From the NCBI GenBank assembly GCA_977017575.1, contig CDRNVI010000105.1, positions 36,946 to 100,945 of the forward strand: 64,000 bases of DNA, written 5' to 3'. Under the pieces are notes generated by a model. That model was not told the origin of the DNA. It did not search any database and saw only the letters and a list, made by a program, of their open reading frames with translations. The stretch is from Paramoeba atlantica. Taxonomy: Eukaryota > Discosea. Position 1 is the first letter of the stretch; each line of letters starts with the position of its first letter. Positions 35,035 through 47,803 of this stretch are shown one piece after another. The translations under genes were made by a program, and so were the position numbers.

Positions 35035-35735
35035 ATGGGGTCATTTTTGTGTATTTGTTTTCATTCACGAAATCCGATATTTGCTCGTGGGAAATCACTC
35101 GTAGGCATGAATGAAAGCCTGCCGAACGTATTGGGTAAAGAATGCGACCCCAACCCCAAGAATGGCGACCTAATGTATGATGTGGACGCAAAGCTCAGGT
35201 TACTAAAATTCCATTCGTATAATATATATTTGTGCAAGGTAAAGGCGCACATTGGAAACAAATGGAATGAGGAGGCAGATGGTCTAGCACTTTTGGCATC
35301 ACGAAAAGTGGCACGGGCTCCGACCCAAAAAAGGAGAAAAACAACTGCTAACTCGGAGGATAGTGAGAATTCACAACCGTCATGGTCTTTGAAAGCCTTA
35401 CTCAAAAGGAAGTCCCTTGGAAATAAGCAAGCACGAGACATTCCATCATCGAAGCGCGAAGCTGAGGCGGAAGGGGTATTTCGAGGGAAGGTTGCGAGAG
35501 CTGGAGGTAATAGGAAACCGTCTAAGTAGGGAGAGAATTGATGGAATTATTTCTTTGCCAACTTAGAATGCCTTGAGGATTATTCATAGGTTATCGGAAA
35601 AATATTGTTTGTTTGTACCGTATCAGACACATATAAACTCTGAACGTGGAAGCGATAGATGAAAGCTTTCAAGGTGTAAACATTAAGTTTTTCAACCGAC
35701 TTTACGTCGGTCTTTTGGATTGGATATTGGATTGG
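35035..35735 (+). mobile_element. LINE 3' end with RNase H tail, unit 9
   Basis: Frame 35035-35529; empty insertion site. Confidence 0.75.
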
Positions 35736-36465
35736 ACCCCAACCACACCATTCTTCCGACCCAAAAAGACCCCTTGAGGTCCGAAAAATACTTTTTCACC
35801 TATTTCAGTCGAAAATGGGTCATTTTGAGTGGCGCACCACGGCTCGAAGAAGAGATACCTTGAGAAACCAAAGGCCGAGAAAGCTAGTATAGGCCCCGAA
35901 CTATCAAAATACAACAGGGGAAAGAATATTGAAAAAATATTTTCTTTGCCAGTTTTTTCGCCAAGTTGAATTTTTTTTCAAAAACATCCGAACTTGGCGG
36001 ACCCGTCCTGCGGATACGAGGGGGGGCCACCCCCGGGTAGGGGGCGGAAAATAAGCGCCAACCCCGGCTACCCATTCTGCGGGTTTTTTTCGAAAAAAAA
36101 ATTTCAAAAAAAAAAATCGTGCGGTATGCCCCCCTGTGTTCCTCTTTATATTTTCACTGTTTTTGTTCACTCTTTTTTCAATAATCGAGGGTAGAGTGGT
36201 AGTTATACAACCACCGCAATATAATAATTAAGATATCGCCCAAAGCCCCACCATGAGCGGACAAAGAACCTGCCACTCAAATGCTTGAATTAGCGCTACC
36301 CGGCTTCACATGCGATAACTGAGTTTCGTTTTGCTCGAGAACTCACGAGATACACCTTGCCAGGGGACCCTCCAGTGTGAAGTGGGTTTCAAATCTTGAA
36401 CTCATCTTTTTTGATATTTTCAAAAATATTTACTCAGTCCGCTACTTTTTTAAAATAACAAATTG

Positions 36466-37224
36466 ATGAATTTCGGGCTTCAAGTTTCCAGCCCTCCCTC
36501 ATGCAAGGTATTTGTGGATGGGGTGCCAGATGTTGAAATCGAGGAAAGCGATATTTTCAAACAGAAGTTATGCGTCACGCCAAAACATCTCCAACGATCC
36601 TCCGTAATCCTGTTTTCTTCTCTTTCTCAACCCATAGGAATTTCCACGTCGAGCGGGGACCAATTCGTGTTAGACCCGGAGGGTGGAGCCGTTAACTTTA
36701 CTTGTGCGAGCATGTTGAGCATCACGTTTCACAATCTTTTAAAGAAGGAAGCAGAAAGTGTATGTAGAGATGTTCTTGGTCTTTTTCAAGACAATTTTGT
36801 TAATCCTTCATCTGGGGCCCTTTCATACGACTACGTGAGGAACCAGATTGATCAGAAATACCTTTTTAATGTTTTGAAGTTTCAGAGAATGGTTAAAAAT
36901 GCAGGCAACCCATTTTACCAATACCTTGGGAAAGACCTTTGCAGGTGGATAGTTTTGCATTCAAGTTCAAAAAAGCCCAATTTTGGATTTACACGAGGAA
37001 AAGAGTATAGTGATCTCTTAAAATTTTCTGTTAGCCAGATCATGGGGGAAGAAGTTGCGATGAGCGACCTTTATCAGCTGGTAAGGGGTGAGAAAACCTT
37101 TGATTTGCTCCTTTCTTCAAATTTTACTGTGTTGAAAAAGTTTCTTGTGAAATTTAATGCTGAGTTTCTTTGGTTTCAAGATGAGGCTTCAAAAAAGACA
37201 TTAATTTCCACAAATCCCCTTTGA
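36466..37224 (+). CDS. Unrecognised 252-aa protein, copy 10
   Basis: Full length and open. The protein is identical to copy 1. It lies in an insertion-bearing unit. Confidence 0.6.
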   Translation: MNFGLQVSSPPSCKVFVDGVPDVEIEESDIFKQKLCVTPKHLQRSSVILFSSLSQPIGISTSSGDQFVLDPEGGAVNFTCASMLSITFHNLLKKEAESVCRDVLGLFQDNFVNPSSGALSYDYVRNQIDQKYLFNVLKFQRMVKNAGNPFYQYLGKDLCRWIVLHSSSKKPNFGFTRGKEYSDLLKFSVSQIMGEEVAMSDLYQLVRGEKTFDLLLSSNFTVLKKFLVKFNAEFLWFQDEASKKTLISTNPL

Positions 37225-37955
37225 TTCTTAAAGTTTCCCTACTTTTGTAGACATTTCAAAAAGATGCGAAGGACCCTACTAGAGCACTTAATCATAAACA
37301 ATTTTGTACATAACAAACCCCCAGAGCCACCATCATCAAAAATAATTCTCAAGAATTTCTCCTCATTGATGCAAAACGTCTCTTTTAACGCCTTTTATTT
37401 TTGTTTTCGCATAGCCGCCCCCCTCTACCACCAATAAACGCATAAACATTTATCAGCCCCAATGCTACCAAGACCCTTCACAGACAGATTTGGAAGTTCC
37501 AAGGCCGACGTCCTCTACCAGTTTTCGCTTTTCCAAGGCGGCACCAACGTTATGTTACCAACACGCTGCTTCGACGACTTGTATGACAACGCGGCCCACC
37601 CAAGAGGCTTAAACCGGGTAAGGGGGCCGGCTCCCTGATGGGAGGAGGGGAAGAAGAATCCAATCCAAAAAGAAGAAGAAGAGAAGAGAACCGGTTCCCT
37701 GATGGGAGCGCCCCTGGCGGCCGTCAGAGTACTGGGCCTAGTCGATTCTCAGCCCAGCCTCTTAGATCGAGGCCGCCGGGAATTATGCGATGAGCGGGTT
37801 CGAAACTTTGATCCCTGAAGGAAGAAGGAAGAAGGTTGCTCGACTAAATGATGCTTTCCAATGTAGGGAAGTTACTTCGACAAGTGCTTGTGTAGGCTCT
37901 AGTTGAATCTTTAGTGTCTCAACGAGGTTCTGCCAATCTTAAAGCAGAGATTTAA

Positions 37956-38360
37956 GCCGGGCCGAGGGGTCTGGCCTTTATTTGGGTAGCTTCTACAGAG
38001 GAAAGCGGTGTAATTGTAGTTGGAGACGGTGGGCCTTACAACCTGCAGGTTGGGGGTTATATTCCCGATATCGACAAAACTCGCAACCTGCCGGCCTCAC
38101 TACAAAGGGAAAGCGACCAGGAGTGCCTTCAAGTCCCACACCCAACCCCAAATCAATCATTCCGGATTGCTCCGGATGGCCACTGGCAAGCCAGACCCTT
38201 CACAGAAAGATTTGGAAGTTCCGAGGCCGACGTCCTCTATCAGTTTCCGCTTTTCCAAGGCGGCACCAACGTGCTGTTACCAACACGCTGCGTCGACGAA
38301 CTGTACGTCAACACGGCTTACCCAAGAGGTGTAAGCCGGGTAAGGGAGCTCGTTCCCTGA
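37956..38360 (+). pseudogene. Protein-like 134-codon frame, copy 10
   Basis: Open throughout. Glu52 haplotype, with GGTCTGGG after the stop. Confidence 0.35.
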
Positions 38361-38810
38361 GGGGAGGGTCTGGGACGGTCCTCCGAGTACTGGGCCTAGT
38401 CGGTTATTAGCCCAGCCTCTTAGAGGGAGGCCGCCAGGAATATTTCGATGAGCGGGTTTGAACTCGCCGTCTGAGCACCACGTGCTTGAAACTTTGAATT
38501 CTTGCTGCTACTCCACCGCTCGGAAAAAGTCCGCTAGGAAGAAGGCCTCCCTCTGGAGGAACGACCCGGAACCGCAGAGCCGAACCAGGCTCCAGCGCAG
38601 CCGCCGAAAATTCATGCTGCTTACGCAAACGAGGCATGAGACACAGCCTACACGATGCAACGGGGTTGGGCGCCCGTCCTGGTAGCTACGGTTGGGTACC
38701 CGTGCTCGGGCCGCAAGGCTTCGAGTGCCGTCTTGGAAGGGGGCAGCAAGACAATGAAGGTCGGTGGCTTGAGACTCTACCCTAACGGTGCAGAGCCCTC
38801 GGTGTCTTTT

Positions 38811-38873
38811 CTTCTTCTTCTTCTTCTTCTTCTTCTTCTTCTTCTTCTTCTTCTTCTTCTTCTTCTTCTTCTT

Positions 38874-38903
<30 letters not shown>
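38811..38903 (+). repeat. (CTT)31 microsatellite, unit 10
   Basis: Uninterrupted. Confidence 0.97.
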
Positions 38904-38904
<1 letters not shown>

Positions 38905-39006
38905 TTCCCCAGAGTCCTGAAAGCTGGTTTGCAACTCTACTACCGCGTTTAACGAAAAGCCTAAATTGAAATATTATAGCCAAAAATAGCCGATTTTCGG
39001 GTAAAA

Positions 39007-40121
39007 ATGGGGTCATTTTTGTGTATTTGTTTTCATTCACGAAATCCGATATTTGCTCGTGGGAAATCACTCGTAGGCATGAATGAAAGCCTGCCGAACG
39101 TATTGGGTAAAGAATGCGACCCCAACCCCAAGAATGGCGACCTAATGTATGATGTGGACGCAAAGCTCAGGTTACTAAAATTCCATTCGTATAATATATA
39201 TTTGTGCAAGGTAAAGGCGCACATTGGAAACAAATGGAATGAGGAGGCAGATGGTCTAGCACTTTTGGCATCACGAAAAGTGGCACGGGCTCCGACCCAA
39301 AAAAGGAGAAAAACAACTGCTAACTCGGAGGATAGTGAGAATTCACAACCGTCATGGTCTTTGAAAGCCTTACTCAAAAGGAAGTCCCTTGGAAATAAGC
39401 AAGCACGAGACATTCCATCATCGAAGCGCGAAGCTGAGGCGGAAGGGGTATTTCGAGGGAAGGTTGCGAGAGCTGGAGGTAATAGGAAACCGTCTAAGTA
39501 GGGAGAGAATTGATGGAATTATTTCTTTGCCAACTTAGAATGCCTTGGTTCTGAGCCTTGCTCAGGCTCAGAAAGGGGAGAGTGGGGGGAGGGTTAGTTC
39601 AAAAACTATTCAGACTATGAATCGTCCTCGAAAAAATTGTAGCCAAATTCCTAAGCCATTAGGTAAGAGACGAGATTACTTCAAGACTGTGGTAGGTGAT
39701 CCCCTCCCCAAAAAGGGTACCTCGCCTCCTGTAGATGCCGGAATGAATTCTACCGGGGAGAATGAATGCTTGCCTGAAGAACCTGACTCCGAAAATAAAA
39801 ACTCGCAGGAAGGACGTTCCACGCCCGGTTCAAAGGCCAAGGAGCATAAAAGTGCAGGTTCACCGGATAGTAAGACGTTGAAACGCAAAAATGACAGATG
39901 TACTCTTAACCGATGAAAATCGGTATTATTGGATTGGATTGGATTGGATTAGAATGCCTTGAGGATTATTCATAGGTTATCGGAAAAATATTGTTTGTTT
40001 GTACCGTATCAGACACATATAAACTCTGAACGTGGAAGCGATAGATGAAAGCTTTCAAGGTGTAAACATTAAGTTTTTCAACCGACTTTACGTCGGTCTT
40101 TTGGATTGGATATTGGATTGG
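39007..40121 (+). mobile_element. LINE 3' end with RNase H tail, unit 10, split by a nested LINE
   Basis: Frame 39007-39501 is intact. The 3' UTR carries the nested fragment at 39548-39950. Confidence 0.75.
39548..39950 (+). mobile_element. Nested 403-bp LINE 3' fragment, unit 10
   Basis: Same site, length and duplication (39537-39547 and 39951-39961) as in unit 7. I saw no base difference. It is therefore a copy made by array duplication, not a separate insertion. Confidence 0.75.
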
Positions 40122-40837
40122 ACCCCAACCACACCATTCTTCCGACCCAAAAAGACCCCTTGAGGTCCGAAAAATACTTTTTCACCTATTTCAGTCGAAA
40201 ATGGGTCATTTTGAGTGGCGCACCACGGCTCGAAGAAGAGATACCTTGAGAAACCAAAGGCCGAGAAAGCTAGTATAGGCCCCGAACTATCAAAATACAA
40301 CAGGGGAAAGAATATTGAAAAAATATTTTCTTTGCCAGTTTTTTCGCCAAGTTGAATTTTTTTTCAAAAACATCCGAACTTGGCGGACCCGTCCTGCGGA
40401 TACGAGGGGGGGCCACCCCCGGGTAGGGGGCGGAAAATAAGCGCCAACCCCGGCTACCCCTTCTGCGGGTTTTTTTCGAAAAAAAAAATCGTGCGGTATG
40501 CCCCCCTGTGTTCCTCTTTATATTTTCACTGTTTTTGTTCACTCTTTTTTCAATAATCGAGGGTAGAGTGGTAGTTATACAACCACCGCAATATAATAAT
40601 TAAGATATCGCCCAAAGCCCCACCATGAGCGGACAAAGAACCTGCCACTCAAATGCTTGAATTAGCGCTACCCGGCTTCACATGCGATAACTGAGTTTCG
40701 TTTTGCTCGAGAACTCACGAGATACACCTTGCCAGGGGACCCTCCAGTGTGAAGTGGGTTTCAAATCTTGAACTCATCTTTTTTGATATTTTCAAAAATA
40801 TTTACTCAGTCCGCTACTTTTTTAAAATAACAAATTG

Positions 40838-41596
40838 ATGAATTTCGGGCTTCAAGTTTCCAGCCCTCCCTCATGCAAGGTATTTGTGGATGGGGTGCCA
40901 GATGTTGAAATCGAGGAAAGCGATATTTTCAAACAGAAGTTATGCGTCACGCCAAAACATCTCCAACGATCCTCCGTAATCCTGTTTTCTTCTCTTTCTC
41001 AACCCATAGGAATTTCCACGTCGAGCGGGGACCAATTCGTGTTAGACCCGGAGGGTGGAGCCGTTAACTTTACTTGTGCGAGCATGTTGAGCATCACGTT
41101 TCACAATCTTTTAAAGAAGGAAGCAGAAAGTGTATGTAGAGATGTTCTTGGTCTTTTTCAAGACAATTTTGTTAATCCTTCATCTGGGGCCCTTTCATAC
41201 GACTACGTGAGGAACCAGATTGATCAGAAATACCTTTTTAATGTTTTGAAGTTTCAGAGAATGGTTAAAAATGCAGGCAACCCATTTTACCAATACCTTG
41301 GGAAAGACCTTTGCAGGTGGATAGTTTTGCATTCAAGTTCAAAAAAGCCCAATTTTGGATTTACACGAGGAAAAGAGTATAGTGATCTCTTAAAATTTTC
41401 TGTTAGCCAGATCATGGGGGAAGAAGTTGCGATGAGCGACCTTTATCAGCTGGTAAGGGGTGAGAAAACCTTTGATTTGCTCCTTTCTTCAAATTTTACT
41501 GTGTTGAAAAAGTTTCTTGTGAAATTTAATGCTGAGTTTCTTTGGTTTCAAGATGAGGCTTCAAAAAAGACATTAATTTCCACAAATCCCCTTTGA
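40838..41596 (+). CDS. Unrecognised 252-aa protein, copy 11
   Basis: Full length and open. The protein is identical to copy 1. Its leader has lost 14 bp in the A-rich stretch near 40480. Confidence 0.6.
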   Translation: MNFGLQVSSPPSCKVFVDGVPDVEIEESDIFKQKLCVTPKHLQRSSVILFSSLSQPIGISTSSGDQFVLDPEGGAVNFTCASMLSITFHNLLKKEAESVCRDVLGLFQDNFVNPSSGALSYDYVRNQIDQKYLFNVLKFQRMVKNAGNPFYQYLGKDLCRWIVLHSSSKKPNFGFTRGKEYSDLLKFSVSQIMGEEVAMSDLYQLVRGEKTFDLLLSSNFTVLKKFLVKFNAEFLWFQDEASKKTLISTNPL

Positions 41597-42327
41597 TTCT
41601 TAAAGTTTCCCTACTTTTGTAGACATTTCAAAAAGATGCGAAGGACCCTACTAGAGCACTTAATCATAAACAATTTTGTACATAACAAACCCCCAGAGCC
41701 ACCATCATCAAAAATAATTCTCAAGAATTTCTCCTCATTGATGCAAAACGTCTCTTTTAACGCCTTTTATTTTTGTTTTCGCATAGCCGCCCCCCTCTAC
41801 CACCAATAAACGCATAAACATTTATCAGCCCCAATGCTACCAAGACCCTTCACAGACAGATTTGGAAGTTCCAAGGCCGACGTCCTCTACCAGTTTTCGC
41901 TTTTCCAAGGCGGCACCAACGTTATGTTACCAACACGCTGCTTCGACGACTTGTATGACAACGCGGCCCACCCAAGAGGCTTAAACCGGGTAAGGGGGCC
42001 GGCTCCCTGATGGGAGGAGGGGAAGAAGAATCCAATCCAAAAAGAAGAAGAAGAGAAGAGAACCGGTTCCCTGATGGGAGCGCCCCTGGCGGCCGTCAGA
42101 GTACTGGGCCTAGTCGATTCTCAGCCCAGCCTCTTAGATCGAGGCCGCCGGGAATTATGCGATGAGCGGGTTCGAAACTTTGATCCCTGAAGGAAGAAGG
42201 AAGAAGGTTGCTCGACTAAATGATGCTTTCCAATGTAGGGAAGTTACTTCGACAAGTGCTTGTGTAGGCTCTAGTTGAATCTTTAGTGTCTCAACGAGGT
42301 TCTGCCAATCTTAAAGCAGAGATTTAA

Positions 42328-42732
42328 GCCGGGCCGAGGGGTCTGGCCTTTATTTGGGTAGCTTCTACAGAGGAAAGCGGTGTAATTGTAGTTGGAGACG
42401 GTGGGCCTTACAACCTGCAGGTTGGGGGTTATATTCCCGATATCGACAAAACTCGCAACCTGCCGGCCTCACTACAAAGGGAAAGCGACCAGGAGTGCCT
42501 TCAAGTCCCACACCCAACCCCAAATCAATCATTCCGGATTGCTCCGGATGGCCACTGGCAAGCCAGACCCTTCACAGAAAGATTTGGAAGTTCCGAGGCC
42601 GACGTCCTCTATCAGTTTCCGCTTTTCCAAGGCGGCACCAACGTGCTGTTACCAACACGCTGCGTCGACGAACTGTACGTCAACACGGCTTACCCAAGAG
42701 GTGTAAGCCGGGTAAGGGAGCTCGTTCCCTGA
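42328..42732 (+). pseudogene. Protein-like 134-codon frame, copy 11
   Basis: Open throughout. Glu52 haplotype, with GGTCTGGG after the stop. Confidence 0.35.
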
Positions 42733-43182
42733 GGGGAGGGTCTGGGACGGTCCTCCGAGTACTGGGCCTAGTCGGTTATTAGCCCAGCCTCTTAGAGGGA
42801 GGCCGCCAGGAATATTTCGATGAGCGGGTTTGAACTCGCCGTCTGAGCACCACGTGCTTGAAACTTTGAATTCTTGCTGCTACTCCACCGCTCGGAAAAA
42901 GTCCGCTAGGAAGAAGGCCTCCCTCTGGAGGAACGACCCGGAACCGCAGAGCCGAACCAGGCTCCAGCGCAGCCGCCGAAAATTCATGCTGCTTACGCAA
43001 ACGAGGCATGAGACACAGCCTACACGATGCAACGGGGTTGGGCGCCCGTCCTGGTAGCTACGGTTGGGTACCCGTGCTCGGGCCGCAAGGCTTCGAGTGC
43101 CGTCTTGGAAGGGGGCAGCAAGACAATGAAGGTCGGTGGCTTGAGACTCTACCCTAAAGGTGCAGAGCCCTCGGTGTCTTTT

Positions 43183-43254
43183 CTTCTTCTTCTTCTTCTT
43201 CTTCTTCTTCTTCTTCTTCTTCTTCTTCTTCTTCTTCTTCTTCTTCTTCTTCTT

Positions 43255-43284
<30 letters not shown>
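43183..43284 (+). repeat. (CTT)34 microsatellite, unit 11
   Basis: Uninterrupted. Confidence 0.97.
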
Positions 43285-43285
<1 letters not shown>

Positions 43286-43387
43286 TTCCCCAGAGTCCTG
43301 AAAGCTGGTTTGCAACTCTACTACCGCGTTTAACGAAAAGCCTAAATTGAAATATTATAGCCAAAAATAGCCGATTTTCGGGTAAAA

Positions 43388-44502
43388 ATGGGGTCATTTT
43401 TGTGTATTTGTTTTCATTCACGAAATCCGATATTTGCTCGTGGGAAATCACTCGTAGGCATGAATGAAAGCCTGCCGAACGTATTGGGTAAAGAATGCGA
43501 CCCCAACCCCAAGAATGGCGACCTAATGTATGATGTGGACGCAAAGCTCAGGTTACTAAAATTCCATTCGTATAATATATATTTGTGCAAGGTAAAGGCG
43601 CACATTGGAAACAAATGGAATGAGGAGGCAGATGGTCTAGCACTTTTGGCATCACGAAAAGTGGCACGGGCTCCGACCCAAAAAAGGAGAAAAACAACTG
43701 CTAACTCGGAGGATAGTGAGAATTCACAACCGTCATGGTCTTTGAAAGCCTTACTCAAAAGGAAGTCCCTTGGAAATAAGCAAGCACGAGACATTCCATC
43801 ATCGAAGCGCGAAGCTGAGGCGGAAGGGGTATTTCGAGGGAAGGTTGCGAGAGCTGGAGGTAATAGGAAACCGTCTAAGTAGGGAGAGAATTGATGGAAT
43901 TATTTCTTTGCCAACTTAGAATGCCTTGGTTCTGAGCCTTGCTCAGGCTCAGAAAGGGGAGAGTGGGGGGAGGGTTAGTTCAAAAACTATTCAGACTATG
44001 AATCGTCCTCGAAAAAATTGTAGCCAAATTCCTAAGCCATTAGGTAAGAGACGAGATTACTTCAAGACTGTGGTAGGTGATCCCCTCCCCAAAAAGGGTA
44101 CCTCGCCTCCTGTAGATGCCGGAATGAATTCTACCGGGGAGAATGAATGCTTGCCTGAAGAACCTGACTCCGAAAATAAAAACTCGCAGGAAGGACGTTC
44201 CACGCCCGGTTCAAAGGCCAAGGAGCATAAAAGTGCAGGTTCACCGGATAGTAAGACGTTGAAACGCAAAAATGACAGATGTACTCTTAACCGATGAAAA
44301 TCGGTATTATTGGATTGGATTGGATTGGATTAGAATGCCTTGAGGATTATTCATAGGTTATCGGAAAAATATTGTTTGTTTGTACCGTATCAGACACATA
44401 TAAACTCTGAACGTGGAAGCGATAGATGAAAGCTTTCAAGGTGTAAACATTAAGTTTTTCAACCGACTTTACGTCGGTCTTTTGGATTGGATATTGGATT
44501 GG
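43388..44502 (+). mobile_element. LINE 3' end with RNase H tail, unit 11, split by a nested LINE
   Basis: Frame 43388-43882 is intact. The 3' UTR carries the nested fragment at 43929-44331. Confidence 0.75.
43929..44331 (+). mobile_element. Nested 403-bp LINE 3' fragment, unit 11
   Basis: Same site and length; target-site duplication at 43918-43928 and 44332-44342. Directly adjacent to the insertion-bearing unit 10. Confidence 0.75.
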
Positions 44503-45232
44503 ACCCCAACCACACCATTCTTCCGACCCAAAAAGACCCCTTGAGGTCCGAAAAATACTTTTTCACCTATTTCAGTCGAAAATGGGTCATTTTGAGTGGC
44601 GCACCACGGCTCGAAGAAGAGATACCTTGAGAAACCAAAGGCCGAGAAAGCTAGTATAGGCCCCGAACTATCAAAATACAACAGGGGAAAGAATATTGAA
44701 AAAATATTTTCTTTGCCAGTTTTTTCGCCAAGTTGAATTTTTTTTCAAAAACATCCGAACTTGGCGGACCCGTCCTGCGGATACGAGGGGGGGCCACCCC
44801 CGGGTAGGGGGCGGAAAATAAGCGCCAACCCCGGCTACCCATTCTGCGGGTTTTTTTCGAAAAAAAAATTTCAAAAAAAAAAATCGTGCGGTATGCCCCC
44901 CTGTGTTCCTCTTTATATTTTCACTGTTTTTGTTCACTCTTTTTTCAATAATCGAGGGTAGAGTGGTAGTTATACAACCACCGCAATATAATAATTAAGA
45001 TATCGCCCAAAGCCCCACCATGAGCGGACAAAGAACCTGCCACTCAAATGCTTGAATTAGCGCTACCCGGCTTCACATGCGATAACTGAGTTTCGTTTTG
45101 CTCGAGAACTCACGAGATACACCTTGCCAGGGGACCCTCCAGTGTGAAGTGGGTTTCAAATCTTGAACTCATCTTTTTTGATATTTTCAAAAATATTTAC
45201 TCAGTCCGCTACTTTTTTAAAATAACAAATTG

Positions 45233-45991
45233 ATGAATTTCGGGCTTCAAGTTTCCAGCCCTCCCTCATGCAAGGTATTTGTGGATGGGGTGCCAGATGT
45301 TGAAATCGAGGAAAGCGATATTTTCAAACAGAAGTTATGCGTCACGCCAAAACATCTCCAACGATCCTCCGTAATCCTGTTTTCTTCTCTTTCTCAACCC
45401 ATAGGAATTTCCACGTCGAGCGGGGACCAATTCGTGTTAGACCCGGAGGGTGGAGCCGTTAACTTTACTTGTGCGAGCATGTTGAGCATCACGTTTCACA
45501 ATCTTTTAAAGAAGGAAGCAGAAAGTGTATGTAGAGATGTTCTTGGTCTTTTTCAAGACAATTTTGTTAATCCTTCATCTGGGGCCCTTTCATACGACTA
45601 CGTGAGGAACCAGATTGATCAGAAATACCTTTTTAATGTTTTGAAGTTTCAGAGAATGGTTAAAAATGCAGGCAACCCATTTTACCAATACCTTGGGAAA
45701 GACCTTTGCAGGTGGATAGTTTTGCATTCAAGTTCAAAAAAGCCCAATTTTGGATTTACACGAGGAAAAGAGTATAGTGATCTCTTAAAATTTTCTGTTA
45801 GCCAGATCATGGGGGAAGAAGTTGCGATGAGCGACCTTTATCAGCTGGTAAGGGGTGAGAAAACCTTTGATTTGCTCCTTTCTTCAAATTTTACTGTGTT
45901 GAAAAAGTTTCTTGTGAAATTTAATGCTGAGTTTCTTTGGTTTCAAGATGAGGCTTCAAAAAAGACATTATTTTCCACAAATCCCCTTTGA
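45233..45991 (+). CDS. Unrecognised 252-aa protein, copy 12
   Basis: Full length and open. Phe247 as in copies 5 and 8, but Lys225 is kept. Confidence 0.6.
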   Translation: MNFGLQVSSPPSCKVFVDGVPDVEIEESDIFKQKLCVTPKHLQRSSVILFSSLSQPIGISTSSGDQFVLDPEGGAVNFTCASMLSITFHNLLKKEAESVCRDVLGLFQDNFVNPSSGALSYDYVRNQIDQKYLFNVLKFQRMVKNAGNPFYQYLGKDLCRWIVLHSSSKKPNFGFTRGKEYSDLLKFSVSQIMGEEVAMSDLYQLVRGEKTFDLLLSSNFTVLKKFLVKFNAEFLWFQDEASKKTLFSTNPL

Positions 45992-46722
45992 TTCTTAAAG
46001 TTTCCCTACTTTTGTAGACATTTCAAAAAGATGCGAAGGACCCTACTAGAGCACTTAATCATAAACAATTTTGTACATAACAAACCCCCAGAGCCACCAT
46101 CATCAAAAATAATTCTCAAGAATTTCTCCTCATTGATGCAAAACGTCTCTTTTAACGCCTTTTATTTTTGTTTTCGCATAGCCGCCCCCCTCTACCACCA
46201 ATAAACGCATAAACATTTATCAGCCCCAATGCTACCAAGACCCTTCACAGACAGATTTGGAAGTTCCAAGGCCGACGTCCTCTACCAGTTTTCGCTTTTC
46301 CAAGGCGGCACCAACGTTATGTTACCAACACGCTGCTTCGACGACTTGTATGACAACGCGGCCCACCCAAGAGGCTTAAACCGGGTAAGGGGGCCGGCTC
46401 CCTGATGGGAGGAGGGGAAGAAGAATCCAATCCAAAAAGAAGAAGAAGAGAAGAGAACCGGTTCCCTGATGGGAGCGCCCCTGGCGGCCGTCAGAGTACT
46501 GGGCCTAGTCGATTCTCAGCCCAGCCTCTTAGATCGAGGCCGCCGGGAATTATGCGATGAGCGGGTTCGAAACTTTGATCCCTGAAGGAAGAAGGAAGAA
46601 GGTTGCTCGACTAAATGATGCTTTCCAATGTAGGGAAGTTACTTCGACAAGTGCTTGTGTAGGCTCTAGTTGAATCTTTAGTGTCTCAACGAGGTTCTGC
46701 CAATCTTAAAGCAGAGATTTAA

Positions 46723-47127
46723 GCCGGGCCGAGGGGTCTGGCCTTTATTTGGGTAGCTTCTACAGAGGAAAGCGGTGTAATTGTAGTTGGAGACGGTGGG
46801 CCTTACAACCTGCAGGTTGGGGGTTATATTCCCGATATCGACAAAACTCGCAACCTGCCGGCCTCACTACAAAGGGAAAGCGACCAGGAGTGCCTTCAAG
46901 TCCCACACCCAACCCCAAATCAATCATTCCGGATTGCTCCGGATGGCCACTGGCAAGCCAGACCCTTCACAGAAAGATTTGGAAGTTCCGAGGCCGACGT
47001 CCTCTATCAGTTTCCGCTTTTCCAAGGCGGCACCAACGTGCTGTTACCAACACGCTGCGTCGACGAACTGTACGTCAACACGGCTTACCCAAGAGGTGTA
47101 AGCCGGGTAAGGGAGCTCGTTCCCTGA
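46723..47127 (+). pseudogene. Protein-like 134-codon frame, copy 12
   Basis: Open throughout. Glu52 haplotype, with GGTCTGGG after the stop although the unit lacks the LINE insertion. Confidence 0.35.
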
Positions 47128-47577
47128 GGGGAGGGTCTGGGACGGTCCTCCGAGTACTGGGCCTAGTCGGTTATTAGCCCAGCCTCTTAGAGGGAGGCCG
47201 CCAGGAATATTTCGATGAGCGGGTTTGAACTCGCCGTCTGAGCACCACGTGCTTGAAACTTTGAATTCTTGCTGCTACTCCACCGCTCGGAAAAAGTCCG
47301 CTAGGAAGAAGGCCTCCCTCTGGAGGAACGACCCGGAACCGCAGAGCCGAACCAGGCTCCAGCGCAGCCGCCGAAAATTCATGCTGCTTACGCAAACGAG
47401 GCATGAGACACAGCCTACACGATGCAACGGGGTTGGACGCCCGTCCTGGTAGCTACGGTTGGGTACCCGTGCTCGGGCCGCAAGGCTTCGAGTGCCGTCT
47501 TGGAAGGGGGCAGCAAGACAATGAAGGTCGGTGGCTTGAGACTCTACCCTAACGGTGCAGAGCCCTCGGTGTCTTTT

Positions 47578-47670
47578 CTTCTTCTTCTTCTTCTTCTTCT
47601 TCTTCTTCTTCTTCTTCTTCTTCTTCTTCTTCTTCTTCTTCTTCTTCTTCTTCTTCTTCTTCTTCTTCTT

Positions 47671-47700
<30 letters not shown>
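47578..47700 (+). repeat. (CTT)41 microsatellite, unit 12
   Basis: Uninterrupted. Confidence 0.97.
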
Positions 47701-47701
<1 letters not shown>

Positions 47702-47803
47702 TTCCCCAGAGTCCTGAAAGCTGGTTTGCAACTCTACTACCGCGTTTAACGAAAAGCCTAAATTGAAATATTATAGCCAAAAATAGCCGATTTTCGGGTA
47801 AAA

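Larger units (their letters stand above)
32071..36045 (+). repeat. Array unit 9
   Basis: 3,975 bp, 32 CTT triplets. It has TACTCCACC in box A but none of the other markers of the insertion-bearing units. Private change GAGGTATGAG near 34658. Confidence 0.95.
36046..40431 (+). repeat. Array unit 10 (with 414-bp LINE gain)
   Basis: 4,386 bp, 31 CTT triplets. It carries the nested LINE insertion and all three linked markers found in unit 7, although units 8 and 9 lie between them and lack the insertion. Confidence 0.95.
40432..44812 (+). repeat. Array unit 11 (with LINE gain and 14-bp loss)
   Basis: 4,381 bp, 34 CTT triplets. It combines the LINE insertion haplotype of units 7 and 10 with the 14-bp leader loss otherwise seen only in unit 15. 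Private change CCCTAAAGG near 43155. Confidence 0.95.
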
